Below are positions 1 to 8,223 of a stretch of DNA of 25,130 bases, in pieces. The stretch is from positions 1 through 25,130 of the IMG/VR virus record IMGVR_UViG_3300042383_000603. The stretch is one strand, 5' to 3'. The notes beneath the pieces were generated by a model that was not told where the DNA came from, searched no databases, and saw only the letters and a program-made list of their open reading frames with translations. The DNA comes from a virus. Positions within the stretch are counted from its first letter, which is position 1, and each line of letters begins with the position of its first letter. Both the position numbers and the translations under genes were made by a program.

Positions 1-2140
1 CCATGGTCCCGGTGGCTATGTCGGGAATGCGTGAGCTGGTGACATACACGATGTCACCGTGCGCCCTCGAGGAGAACCGCAAGTCACTAGGGACGACCAC
101 GTGCGCGTATGGATAGGCGAACAGCGCGAACTGCCTCCGCGCGACCTCGACCACTTCGGAATACGACTCGACCGGAGTGATGAACGACTTGGGCTCGATC
201 TTGATCGACAGCGGACGCGGCGATTGGCCGAACGCTGCAACATCGCGCACCGTCACGGGTCGTTCGGCATAGTCATCGTCCTGCGACCGATACCCGCGCA
301 GCACAGTCACTTGGTTCGCCGTGCCGCGCCCCATCGGGGCCCACGAGACATCGCCGGTGGGCGAGCTGATGACAAAGCCCGTGGTGGTCAACGTGCCGGT
401 GACGATGCTGCCGGTGTTGGGCGGCTGCACCAGATAAAATCGGACCTTACCAGTCGGCGTCAGGCCGAGGCCATACCCGGCCAGCAAACACTCGGGCTTG
501 ATGATGTCCATCAAGTCCGATGAACCGAACGACGTATAGCTGCGGCCATTCACGATGCGGTCCGCAATGGCAGGAAACACCGCGGGCAACGTCTGCTCGA
601 AGTCATCAGAACGCAGCGGCGGAACCGCTCCAAGGTTCAAGCCGTTGGGCACCGCATCGACGATGCCCTTGAGGAACGTGCCCAGGTTGCCAGTGCCGTA
701 ATCGCGACCGAACCGAATCTCTGGCAGAAGCGCGGGCGTCCACCCGTACATGGACTCCGCGGCGCTGGTGTCGGTCCCTCGCGAGAAGTCGATATACCGA
801 GTGCCCGAGCTGTACGAAAGAACGCTATGGAAAGACTCGGTGCCTGAAAACGAGCCAAACTCCTTCCATTCGATCATGGCTCCGGTCAGCCCGGTCAGGT
901 CGAGCCCGCCTCCGAAGTAGATGCGAGTCTGCGGGTTGGTGCCGCCAGCAATGCCCGGAAGCGGGCGCCGGTTGTAGCCGAACACACCTCGAGGTACGCC
1001 GCCAGCGCCCGGCGTCGATGTCGTTTGCGGCAGCCAGAAATACGTGGTGCCGTTGACGTAGCCGCCCTCGATGGGCAGCGCGAACGGGTCGTCCGCATCA
1101 TCCACTGGCCATCGATTGAAGTCTGGCTCAATGGAGTTGGCGCCGTCGCGGAACAGTGATCCGATGCTGACGTTGACGTTGGCGCACCCCACGCTGGCCA
1201 GCATCTCGAGGTGCCACGACGAGTCACCGTCGGCCACCGCCGTCATGCGGCATCTGTTGTTTGCATCGAATGATGACGACGCAATAGCCGCGTTGATGTC
1301 GTCAACGAAGTCCTGATTGGTCTCCCAAAAGCCGGACAGGTTGATGCGCAGCGATCCGCTAATCGCGTCCGAAGTTAGGTAGAGGCTGAAGTAGGCATTG
1401 TCCGGGTAGTAGATACCTCGAGGCCGGGCCGAGTTGGCAATGTCCGCATTGACACTGCGCTCGAGCAGCACCGTGAGCGGCTCGATAGCCAGCGTCCACG
1501 TAGCACCATCGTACACCGGGTCTTTGGTGACGATTCCTCGCCAGTAAATCGTGCCGTCGCCTTGCGGGTCGTCCGTGGCCTCGTAGCGGTACAGCCATGC
1601 ACGGCAGCCCGCCATCGTCGGCGGACGGTTGGTGATCTCGGGGTAGCGCGTGTATCCGCCCGTCGAGACGTAGTGCTTCTGCAACTGCGAATCGAGCCGC
1701 GCACGGTTGGCGCCGCCGCATCCGGTGAATCGGTTGGGCGCAGTCGTGCGGCCGGTGTAGTTGATTGCCTCGCTGTTGACCCACAGCGTGCCGGTCGTCG
1801 GCCATCCATCGGCAATCGGATTCGCTCGACACAGGATGGTCGCAGCCGCAGTGGTGGCGTCGGAGGTCAGCCAGGTCTTTAGCGTCGGGCGCTGAGCGAA
1901 CGCGGCCGTTGCGCGGCCCAGAACGTCCGCGACGCGGCACGTTAGCGACGACACTTCGGCCTCAGCCGTAAGCGGGTTTGCGATGTGCTTGATCTTCGCT
2001 CCGCGGACGCTCAGGCCCATGTACCGCTTGGGCGTGACGGCAGCGTTCTCCATCGACTGATGCGTGACCCACGACTCGGGCCATCGCTCAATGACGAGCC
2101 TATAGGAGACCTCGCCGCTTCCTGTGACGGTGCTGGTCAT
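1..2140 (-). CDS. Large distal tail / tail-hub-like protein, 3' end outside window
   Basis: An uninterrupted reading frame starts at ATG 2140 and stays open for 713 codons to the window edge, so the C-terminus is missing. The start overlaps the stop of the upstream tail gene as TGATG. The protein begins MTSTVTGSGEVSYRLVIERW, is rich in Tyr, Trp, Thr and Gly, and has no signal peptide or membrane segment. Near the visible end it carries a short strand-rich stretch (VPSDLRFSSRAHGDIVYVT) of the kind found in tail-tip or baseplate-hub proteins, though that is a weak resemblance. Its place after the tape measure and one minor tail gene fits a tail-tip, hub or receptor-contact role. I recognise no specific family. 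Other minus-strand frames between 637 and 1940 are shadows of this gene. Confidence 0.8.
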   Translation of the reverse strand, partial: MTSTVTGSGEVSYRLVIERWPESWVTHQSMENAAVTPKRYMGLSVRGAKIKHIANPLTAEAEVSSLTCRVADVLGRATAAFAQRPTLKTWLTSDATTAAATILCRANPIADGWPTTGTLWVNSEAINYTGRTTAPNRFTGCGGANRARLDSQLQKHYVSTGGYTRYPEITNRPPTMAGCRAWLYRYEATDDPQGDGTIYWRGIVTKDPVYDGATWTLAIEPLTVLLERSVNADIANSARPRGIYYPDNAYFSLYLTSDAISGSLRINLSGFWETNQDFVDDINAAIASSSFDANNRCRMTAVADGDSSWHLEMLASVGCANVNVSIGSLFRDGANSIEPDFNRWPVDDADDPFALPIEGGYVNGTTYFWLPQTTSTPGAGGVPRGVFGYNRRPLPGIAGGTNPQTRIYFGGGLDLTGLTGAMIEWKEFGSFSGTESFHSVLSYSSGTRYIDFSRGTDTSAAESMYGWTPALLPEIRFGRDYGTGNLGTFLKGIVDAVPNGLNLGAVPPLRSDDFEQTLPAVFPAIADRIVNGRSYTSFGSSDLMDIIKPECLLAGYGLGLTPTGKVRFYLVQPPNTGSIVTGTLTTTGFVISSPTGDVSWAPMGRGTANQVTVLRGYRSQDDDYAERPVTVRDVAAFGQSPRPLSIKIEPKSFITPVESYSEVVEVARRQFALFAYPYAHVVVPSDLRFSSRAHGDIVYVTSSRIPDIATGTM

Positions 2141-2946
2141 CAGTTGTACCGGCCCAGCCAGCGCGCCTCAAAAGGCACGACCCACTGATCGTCATAGTCC
2201 GCGGTGACACGCTGCGGGCGGAAGCTAGCGCCCTTGGCCGTCAGCCGATACACCGCGCCGTTGGGCTCGCCCTCGAGCGTGTCGTTGACGTAGAACGGAT
2301 GCGTCCCGCGCGTGTGGCGAAACCACTGCTGCCACGACCACGGGATGCTCGAGGAGCTGGCCGCGACATATGCCGCCCATTCGTACACCGCCGAGCGCGG
2401 CTCCATGGTCTGCTGCCATGTCATCAGGAACTCGCCGCTCTTGCGCGTGATAACGAATGCTTCGCCGCCATCGGACACGGTTTCTTCGGCTATCTCGTCG
2501 GGCTCGACTTGGCCCATGACGTTCGACCGACCCAGAATTTCCGACCGACACACATAGGCCGGCACGACATCTGAGGTGTACGTGTTGGCTCCGGATTTGT
2601 TGCCAGTGAATCCCAGCGCGGCGCGCAACCGCAAGTCCGATGCGCTGCTGAATGACAGCGTGAACGTCGTGGCGCGGCTGATGGTGTAGAGGCCCGTGGT
2701 CGTGTTGAACGTGACGGTGAACGTCGTGGCCGTCGCGGCGTCAAACGCGGTCTTTACCGCCGTGGTGAAGTTGGTATACGCCGCGCCCGCGTAGGCCACG
2801 CCCGGCGTCGGATACACTAACGAGGTCTGCATAGCCGGCATGTAGTAGCCCGATGCGATGGTCGCAGCCGAGCCAGCTACCGTGGCAGTCATGGACGCAC
2901 TCGAGCTCACCTGGAAGCCCGCGCAATAGAGCAGACCGGCCGGCAT
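2140..2946 (-). CDS. Minor (distal) tail protein
   Basis: This 268-residue protein starts at 2946, overlapping the tape measure stop as TGATG, and ends in a TGATG overlap with the next tail gene, so it sits within a coupled tail operon. The N-terminal half is Thr/Ser/Ala-rich and beta-strand-like, with an 'LGFTGNKSGANTYTSD' segment at roughly residues 111-126. Similar LGF...S-G-A...Y-T stretches recur in phage tail structural proteins. The C-terminal half is rich in Trp, with a W-x3-W-W-F-like aromatic cluster. No catalytic motif is visible. Position directly after the tape measure suggests a distal tail or tail-tip component. The function is inferred from gene order rather than from a diagnostic motif. 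Confidence 0.7.
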   Translation of the reverse strand: MPAGLLYCAGFQVSSSASMTATVAGSAATIASGYYMPAMQTSLVYPTPGVAYAGAAYTNFTTAVKTAFDAATATTFTVTFNTTTGLYTISRATTFTLSFSSASDLRLRAALGFTGNKSGANTYTSDVVPAYVCRSEILGRSNVMGQVEPDEIAEETVSDGGEAFVITRKSGEFLMTWQQTMEPRSAVYEWAAYVAASSSSIPWSWQQWFRHTRGTHPFYVNDTLEGEPNGAVYRLTAKGASFRPQRVTADYDDQWVVPFEARWLGRYN

Positions 2947-4496
2947 CAGATACTCCCTGCCGCGCTGACCGCGGCCTGTAGCTCGCGGCCTAGCTCGGCC
3001 TGCGTGCCCGCCGTGATCACCGGCGAGTTCCAGTTGATGACGACATCGCCGCCTTGGGCTGCCTCGGTGCCGCCGCCAGCCTCGGGACGGGCAGGCGCGC
3101 TAGGTGCCGAGCCGATGGCCGCGGCGCCCACGCCAGTCGCGACAGCAATGGCTGTGAAGGCCACGCCGGCTCCGATATGAGCCGCACCACCGGCATAATC
3201 GTACTTCGCAAACGACGCCGCAGCGTCAGCAAACTCGGTCGCTGCTTTCAGCGTGGCGTACTGCGAGATCATCTCGAGGAACGCTTTGGCAAGGCCCTGG
3301 AAGGCTTCCTCTGCCGTCTGCTCGCCGGTAGCAATGGCGGCAAGCGACTTGCCGAACGCCATCGTGGCATCGCCAAGCAGGCCCATCAGCTCGCCATTGA
3401 GAGACCGCCTGCGCTCTAGGCTGCGCTCCTCGTCGGCCTCTTGGTTCTCTTTCATCGCAAGCTGGCCTTCTCGGATGCGCTCTTGCCGCTCATTCTCCAT
3501 CTCGGCCAGCGCCTCGTTGACCTCGCGCTGCCGCTCAAGCTCGGCGTCCTGCGCCTCGATGGCCATCTCCTTGAGAGCCTCATAATGGGCGTTGCGCTTC
3601 TCCTCGATTAGCGCGTTTGCCTCGGCCTCGCGCTCCGCGCGCTCTGCTGCCAGCCGCTCAAACTCGGCGCTGATTCCGGCGATGTCCTCGTTGCTGGCTG
3701 CGCCGCCGAGCATCTCAAATACGTCGCGCCCTCGACGGCCACCGCCGCCACCGCCGCGCCTAGCTGGCGCGGATGCGGCGGCTGGTTCGCCGAAAATCGT
3801 AGTTTCACTCTCTACAGAGGATAGGATTTCAAGACGGCGAATGTCCTCGCGCAATGCGGAGACACGCGTTCCGCTTTCAGCGGCAGCTCCATATTGGTCG
3901 ATTAGCTGATTGATCTCAGCTTCACGAGCACGGATTTCTGCTCGCAATTCTTCATTTGGGAGATTTAGCGCAGCCCAGTTTTCTCCACGAATGGCTCTTG
4001 CGCGTTCGGATCGCGCTGCCGCTTCGTCCTCTCCACGAACCAATGCCAGCGCAGCAGCATACCGATCTGCATCGGTGGTAGCGTTCTGCATGGTTTCGCG
4101 TAGCTGCTCAATCGCAGAGCGACTGCTATCCGATGCGGTGACGACGTTGAACAGGCCAGCCGCGAGTCCTGCAATGCCACCAACGACAGCGCCAGTCGGT
4201 CCGAGCATGGCGCCCATGGAAGCGAACTGAGCAGTTGCGCCGGCCACGCTAGCAACGAGACTTCCGGTTCTGTTCTCACTGCCGAATGTACTAGCCAGCG
4301 TTTGCACCGCTCCGGCTACACCCTGGATGCGTTGCGCCGTGTTCTGAAAGCCACGCGAGAACGACTCGATTGTGACGCCCGCTCGGTCCGCAGTCTGGCC
4401 GACGTTGGAGATACCTTGGCTGACGCGGCCCAGCTCGCGCGTCGCCTCGGATGCGCCGTCAAACGTGACCTCGATTTGAATCGGCTGCTCAGCCAT
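2946..4496 (-). CDS. Tape measure protein
   Basis: The protein has 516 residues. Features seen: a helical N-terminus, a hydrophobic Gly/Ala-rich segment at about residues 84-120 of the kind tape measures use for membrane contact, a Gly/Arg-rich linker (RRGGGGGGRRGR) near residue 240, a long charged coiled coil at about 270-375 dominated by Glu, Arg and Ala, and a second Ala/Gly-rich hydrophobic stretch near 420-460. It directly follows the frameshifted tail chaperone, the usual position. At about 0.15 nm of tail per residue the length predicts a short tail, near 75 nm. The start has GAGGG just upstream and overlaps the end of the frameshifted frame by 8 bases. The DNA for about residues 120-240 is less GC-rich than its surroundings. 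Confidence 0.88.
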   Translation of the reverse strand: MAEQPIQIEVTFDGASEATRELGRVSQGISNVGQTADRAGVTIESFSRGFQNTAQRIQGVAGAVQTLASTFGSENRTGSLVASVAGATAQFASMGAMLGPTGAVVGGIAGLAAGLFNVVTASDSSRSAIEQLRETMQNATTDADRYAAALALVRGEDEAAARSERARAIRGENWAALNLPNEELRAEIRAREAEINQLIDQYGAAAESGTRVSALREDIRRLEILSSVESETTIFGEPAAASAPARRGGGGGGRRGRDVFEMLGGAASNEDIAGISAEFERLAAERAEREAEANALIEEKRNAHYEALKEMAIEAQDAELERQREVNEALAEMENERQERIREGQLAMKENQEADEERSLERRRSLNGELMGLLGDATMAFGKSLAAIATGEQTAEEAFQGLAKAFLEMISQYATLKAATEFADAAASFAKYDYAGGAAHIGAGVAFTAIAVATGVGAAAIGSAPSAPARPEAGGGTEAAQGGDVVINWNSPVITAGTQAELGRELQAAVSAAGSI

Positions 4497-5429
4497 GGCG
4501 CCCTCGTTGTGCGTTCATCGTCGCCTGCTTGCGCTGGCGCTCGCGCTCGCGCTCCTCGTCGCGGATGCGCTGCTCGTCGGCCGTCGTGGCGACCTTGGCG
4601 CGCGTATACACGCCCAGCGCCACCATGAGCTTGTGGTCGGGGTCCGGGCCGACCACCGGGCCGAGTGCGTGCGCATCGCCAGTCGCCCACGACACGCCCA
4701 GTACATCGCGCACCACGGGCTCGTAGAAGGCCCGCCACGGGCACGTAGGAGGCCGGATGCCCGTCACCCGCTCCACCGCGACAAGCACGCCTCGAGCGGC
4801 ATCCTGAGCGCGCCCGTGGTCGAGCTGCTCAGGGCGCTCGATGCCGTCGCAGTCGCAGCCGTACACCTCGCGCCAGCCCTTTAGCCGCTCGTAGCTGGTG
4901 CCGGGTCGGCTGCGCTCTTGCTCGGGGCTGAGCTGGCAGCCTGCCCGCGCATCTGCTCCGCAAGGTGGAACGCGAGGGCCCCGACCGCGGATCGCGAGGT
5001 ATCCGGCAGCGGCCAAGCTGCCGGCCTCCCTTTTCCCAGGATGGATCTCCCGTAGATAGCCGCTCCCACCTCCTGCACCTCACCGTAATCAAATGTCGAG
5101 TCGATTACGCTGGATGCAACGGGCCGCTCGGGGTCAGGACGATGCCACTCCCGGCGATTACCGTTTTCCGAGTACAGGTCCTCGCACCGGAGGATTCCGC
5201 GTGCGAACGCAGCAGTCAGCCTGTCGGCCTCGGTCGAGTAGCTGTTGACAGCTTGCATCTCCGAGACCTTGAGTCGGCGGCAATGGTACACGGTCGGCCG
5301 CTCGCCCTCGCGAAACTGGGCGTGTGCAACGTCGCCAGTCTCGCGGAACTTGCGGACCGCATCCGGTCCCATTGCCTCGGGGTCAAGTGCCGGGTCGAAC
5401 CGGCACACTACGCGGAATCCGGTGTCCAT
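4489..5429 (-). CDS. Tail assembly chaperone, -1 frameshift product (gpGT-like)
   Basis: This is the predicted extended product of the tail chaperone gene, joining 5429-5032 in the first frame to 5031-4489 in the -1 frame. The first 133 residues are shared with the short product. Slippage on GGGAAAA (5031-5037) then continues for 180 residues in the other frame, giving about 313 residues. The -1 frame is open from the slip site to the stop at 4489 and has no convincing start of its own; the first possible initiator is a TTG inside the stem-loop. The T-like part ends in a charged helix (DEERERERQRKQA). In lambda the GT product links tail tube subunits to the tape measure during assembly. The position between tail tube and tape measure genes is exactly the expected one. 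Confidence 0.82.
4881..5429 (-). CDS. Tail assembly chaperone, short product (gpG-like)
   Basis: The zero-frame product has 182 residues, starting at ATG 5429, 18 bases after the tail tube stop. It opens MDTGFRVVCRFDPALDPEAM, has a mixed alpha/beta body with a Glu/Arg-rich middle, and ends in a low-complexity Ser/Ala/Pro tail that lies beyond the frameshift site. Such a dispensable-looking tail after the slip point is typical of chaperones of this class. Family assignment rests on gene order and on the frameshift signal rather than on sequence identity, since these proteins diverge fast. Most ribosomes are expected to make this form and a minority the extended form. Confidence 0.8.
   Translation of the reverse strand: MDTGFRVVCRFDPALDPEAMGPDAVRKFRETGDVAHAQFREGERPTVYHCRRLKVSEMQAVNSYSTEADRLTAAFARGILRCEDLYSENGNRREWHRPDPERPVASSVIDSTFDYGEVQEVGAAIYGRSILGKGRPAAWPLPDTSRSAVGALAFHLAEQMRGQAASSAPSKSAADPAPATSG
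5003..5037 (-). promoter_or_regulatory. Programmed -1 ribosomal frameshift signal
   Basis: On the minus strand the heptamer G GGA AAA (5037-5031) lies in the correct X XXY YYZ phase relative to the chaperone frame, whose codons begin at 5036 and 5033. A 6-base spacer GGGAGG (5030-5025) follows, then a perfect 8-bp stem CCGGCAGC / GCTGCCGG (5024-5017 and 5010-5003) closed by the loop TTGGCC. Slippage moves ribosomes into the frame that is open to 4489. The heptamer matches the lambda G/GT type (GGGAAAG) except for its last base. Confidence 0.88.
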
Positions 5430-5447
5430 CAGTCATCATCCCTTCTG

Positions 5448-6707
5448 TCAGGCCAGGTGAATGCGGAAAGGCGACTTGCCGATCTCGCTCGTGTCGGCGC
5501 CGACATCCGTATCGCGCCGGCCCTTCCACATGACAGTCTGCGCCGCGAGTCCGCCCGCGTCAGCCGCACGCTGCGGATTGAGCACCTGCAACGTCGGCGC
5601 GGACAGCACGACCGCCGAGCCAGCGGCCACGCCCATCGTGTACGTGCACGCGTAGTCCGTGCGGTTGTTGCGGCCAGTGAACCACGTGTTGTCCTGGTAA
5701 GGCAGGGTGAACTGGCCCTGTACCGGCGAGTCCATGTTCCTCGAGGCTACCCACTGCTTGACCGTATTGATGCCGTTCGGGCTCGTGTACGGCACGTAGG
5801 CAATGTGCGGCTCCCACGCCATCGCAGACACGTGGATTGACTGCGTGGTGGCGAACGTCGCCGCGCCCACAGTCCACACCTCGAAGTTGCCAGCCTCGCC
5901 GACGATGGGGTTGTAGTTGCTGTAGGTCGCAGTCCCGATGCTGCCGGTGAACGGCGTGCCGACTTCGCCGCTGTCATACCACCGCGCCGAGGTGATATTG
6001 AACGTGATTCGAGGCAGCGCCGCAGCCGTGGGGTCGACTGCGATGGTGATGCCGCCGACAGCCTGCGAGCCCGTCAGTAGCCAGCGGTCGTCAGACTCGA
6101 GGCCATACACCGCGAACGCCATCGACGCGGTGGGATTCTCGGTCATGAAGTAGGTAGCCGCGTTGAATAGCGCGTTGCCGTTCGCAGGCGCTCCGCTGAA
6201 TCCGCGCTTCAAGGTGATGGCGTCCGTGGAGCGCGACTCGACCTCGCGCCACTCGACCACACCCGCCGAGTTGGCCCAGCCCATGAGCTGACCCGGCGAT
6301 GCCCAGCGCGTGCCCGTTCCAGCCGACACGTTGACCACAGAGGCCGTCGAGCCCGCAGCGGCCGTCGAGCCGGTGCCCAGCGTTTCACCGCCCATGATGT
6401 TCTTGAGCAGCAGCCCGAGCCCGCCCTGGACCGCAGCTACCGCGTTGCCCGCAGCCGTGCCCGTGGGCGCGAGATTGAGCTGGAACGACAGCGTGGCCGA
6501 CCGCTTGCCAAGCACGCGCTCACGACCCTCAAGGCGCGACTGCACGAGCTGTCCAGGGTCAAGCTCGTCGCGAGTCAGCGTCACCGTCGCCGAGCCCTCG
6601 ACAATGGGAAGGTCGGTGAACGACGCAATCGAAGATGACGAGTCCGCACCGAACGTAACCTCGGTGAACACTCGGATGCGCTGGACTGAGTGGACTTCGA
6701 TGCTCAT
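5448..6707 (-). CDS. Major tail tube protein
   Basis: This 419-residue protein starts at ATG 6707, four bases after the stop of the upstream gene. It is rich in Thr, Ser, Gly, Ala and Val with many alternating beta patterns, has few charged runs and no membrane segment, as expected for a tail tube subunit. At 419 residues it is longer than a minimal single-domain tube protein, so it probably has an added surface or Ig-like domain. It lies just upstream of the frameshifted chaperone and tape measure, the standard siphovirus order. A sheath protein is the main alternative, but nothing else here suggests a contractile tail and there is no second, smaller tube gene. Confidence 0.75.
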   Translation of the reverse strand: MSIEVHSVQRIRVFTEVTFGADSSSSIASFTDLPIVEGSATVTLTRDELDPGQLVQSRLEGRERVLGKRSATLSFQLNLAPTGTAAGNAVAAVQGGLGLLLKNIMGGETLGTGSTAAAGSTASVVNVSAGTGTRWASPGQLMGWANSAGVVEWREVESRSTDAITLKRGFSGAPANGNALFNAATYFMTENPTASMAFAVYGLESDDRWLLTGSQAVGGITIAVDPTAAALPRITFNITSARWYDSGEVGTPFTGSIGTATYSNYNPIVGEAGNFEVWTVGAATFATTQSIHVSAMAWEPHIAYVPYTSPNGINTVKQWVASRNMDSPVQGQFTLPYQDNTWFTGRNNRTDYACTYTMGVAAGSAVVLSAPTLQVLNPQRAADAGGLAAQTVMWKGRRDTDVGADTSEIGKSPFRIHLA

Positions 6708-6710
6708 GGC

Positions 6711-7247
6711 TTAGCTCGTTGCTGGTGTCGACCGAGCGACACAGGTGAAGCGGTGATCCGTTTCGATGATGGATGCCCCATCATCCAGCGGCCCGCGGAC
6801 ATCGATGCTGCTGTCTACATAGGATAGCAGACCAGACACGATGCCGGTCGCAGTACCGGCAGTCGTCGTGCTGAGATTGCCTGGGAAGCCAAGCGCCTGT
6901 GCGAGTACGTCGGCGTCCTGAAAAGACAGGGCCTTGGCAGTGTCCCGCAGCGTGTCGTTGATCTGCGCCGTGCGGTCGATGAGCCGCTGCACACGCACGC
7001 GCACCTCGAGCTCGTACAGCGCGAGATTGCCGACCACAGGCGGGCTCGACGGCGACCGCTTGACCGATGTAACGCGCGCCTCGACGCGAGCGCCAGTGAC
7101 CACACCACGGGCGCTGCCCATGTCGTCCTCGCCCTCGGGGAAGTCGCCGAGATACGTGCCCGCCGTGATGGCGCGCAGCGAACCGGCCGCTTGCTCGAGC
7201 ACCTGCCGGATGCGCGTCTGGATCGGTCCTGCGGCGAGGTAGGCCAT
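6711..7247 (-). CDS. Tail terminator / neck protein candidate
   Basis: This 178-residue protein is coupled to the gpG-like gene by a TGATG overlap and followed closely by the tail tube gene. It opens with a helical stretch (IQTRIRQVLEQAAGSLRAI), then a beta-rich middle with 'LALYELEVRVRVQRLIDR', and ends in strands with 'IIETDHRFTCVARS'. That alpha-then-beta layout, its size and its position between the virion morphogenesis protein and the tail tube match tail terminator proteins (lambda gpU-like), which cap the tube. No diagnostic sequence motif is visible, so this is a positional call. Confidence 0.6.
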   Translation of the reverse strand: MAYLAAGPIQTRIRQVLEQAAGSLRAITAGTYLGDFPEGEDDMGSARGVVTGARVEARVTSVKRSPSSPPVVGNLALYELEVRVRVQRLIDRTAQINDTLRDTAKALSFQDADVLAQALGFPGNLSTTTAGTATGIVSGLLSYVDSSIDVRGPLDDGASIIETDHRFTCVARSTPATS

Positions 7248-7774
7248 CAGGTGTTCCGTCCGCTGCGGATGTACTCACGGACCATCTCGCGCACCTCGCG
7301 CCAGTGCTGCCCAGCAGGCCCGGTAGTCATCAACGCAAACTGCGGAGTGACCGGCAAGAACGGCCGCGCCGGCACCGAGTAACGCCACGGCGAGCCCGCT
7401 TCGCGGCGCGGATTGTACCGCGTCCGCTTGTATTGGCCGGTGCGCTCAAAGCCCATCTGATGCGGACGCGCGTAGATGACGTTCGTGCCAAACGAAAGCA
7501 CGACTCCGCGCGCTGTAGCTGTCACGGAGTTGCGCAGAATGGCTGTATCAATCAGCGGCTTGCTGCTGCCTTGACGCCGCTTGGCAATGGTCTTTGGCGA
7601 CAGCGCCTGCCAGCGCGTTCCATCGGGCGAATGGCTGCCATCAAACGCATCATCGATGAGTGTCTTTGTGTCCGCAGCCGCGACGGTCAGCACCGGATTC
7701 AGGTCGCGCGCACGGGCAATCGCGGCGTCAATCTCGCGCTTCGTCTGCCGTGCTCCGTTGACCCGGAATGTCAT
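7247..7774 (-). CDS. Phage virion morphogenesis protein (Mu gpG / P2 gpS-like tail completion)
   Basis: The protein has 175 residues. Characteristic family stretches are visible: 'SPDGTRWQALSPKTIAKR' near residue 50, 'KPLIDTAILRNSVT' near 72, 'FGTNVIYARPHQMGFE' near 95, and 'PARPFLP' near 135. This family, named virion morphogenesis protein, contributes to head completion and head-tail joining. Its start and the stop of the preceding connector gene share one base (TGATG), and it is coupled in the same way to the next gene, so expression is probably co-translational. The N-terminus is basic and helical. No anomaly seen. Confidence 0.86.
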   Translation of the reverse strand: MTFRVNGARQTKREIDAAIARARDLNPVLTVAAADTKTLIDDAFDGSHSPDGTRWQALSPKTIAKRRQGSSKPLIDTAILRNSVTATARGVVLSFGTNVIYARPHQMGFERTGQYKRTRYNPRREAGSPWRYSVPARPFLPVTPQFALMTTGPAGQHWREVREMVREYIRSGRNT

Positions 7775-8220
7775 CAGAACCCCTGCAGCTTGCCAGGGCC
7801 GAAGTAGCTCGGGCGCGCGTTGGTTCCAGTCGTCGGGCTGCTAATGTTGCCGCCGTACCCGGCCAGCGTGTCAGGCGTCATGCCGGGAATCGGCAGCTTC
7901 TTATTGTAGAGTGCGTCCAGCCGGAACAGCGCCTCGCTGATGGTGCCGCTCGGATCGAACGGAAGCCGGATGCCCTTCCGGAACTGGAAGGCATCGCGGA
8001 TCATGATACCGGCCACGAGCTGCGCCAGAAACGCGCCCTGGGGAGTCAGGTGATCGACCGTATCCGGCGGCGTGTAGCCGGCATACTGCATGGCCGAAAT
8101 CACCGTCCCCTGGGCGGCGTTCTGGTAGTGCGTGAACGTGTTGCCAGATAGACCGAGCGCCGTGCGGGCCGCGGTGCCGATCATCAGATTGATGAAGTTC
8201 GCATCGACCCACGCGGCCAC
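7774..8220 (-). CDS. Head-tail connector candidate
   Basis: This 148-residue protein starts at ATG 8220, three bases after the upstream stop, and shares a TGATG overlap with the gpG-like gene. It opens with a helix (MAAWVDANFINLMIG), continues mostly helical to about residue 110, and ends in a Gly/Ser/Thr/Pro tail. Size, helical content and position after the major capsid protein and before gpG fit a head-tail adaptor or head completion protein. I do not recognise a specific family motif. Confidence 0.55.
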   Translation of the reverse strand: MAAWVDANFINLMIGTAARTALGLSGNTFTHYQNAAQGTVISAMQYAGYTPPDTVDHLTPQGAFLAQLVAGIMIRDAFQFRKGIRLPFDPSGTISEALFRLDALYNKKLPIPGMTPDTLAGYGGNISSPTTGTNARPSYFGPGKLQGF

Positions 8221-8223
8221 GGT

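Noticed and set aside
1359-1940. Minus-strand 193- and 146-codon frames in the left end
   Set aside because: They lie inside the large tail gene that is open from 2140 to the window edge; their translations are Arg/Ser/Pro-rich and lack coding character.
3735-3765. CCACCGCCG-type triplet run as a functional repeat
   Set aside because: It simply encodes the Gly/Arg linker of the tape measure protein in GC-rich codons.
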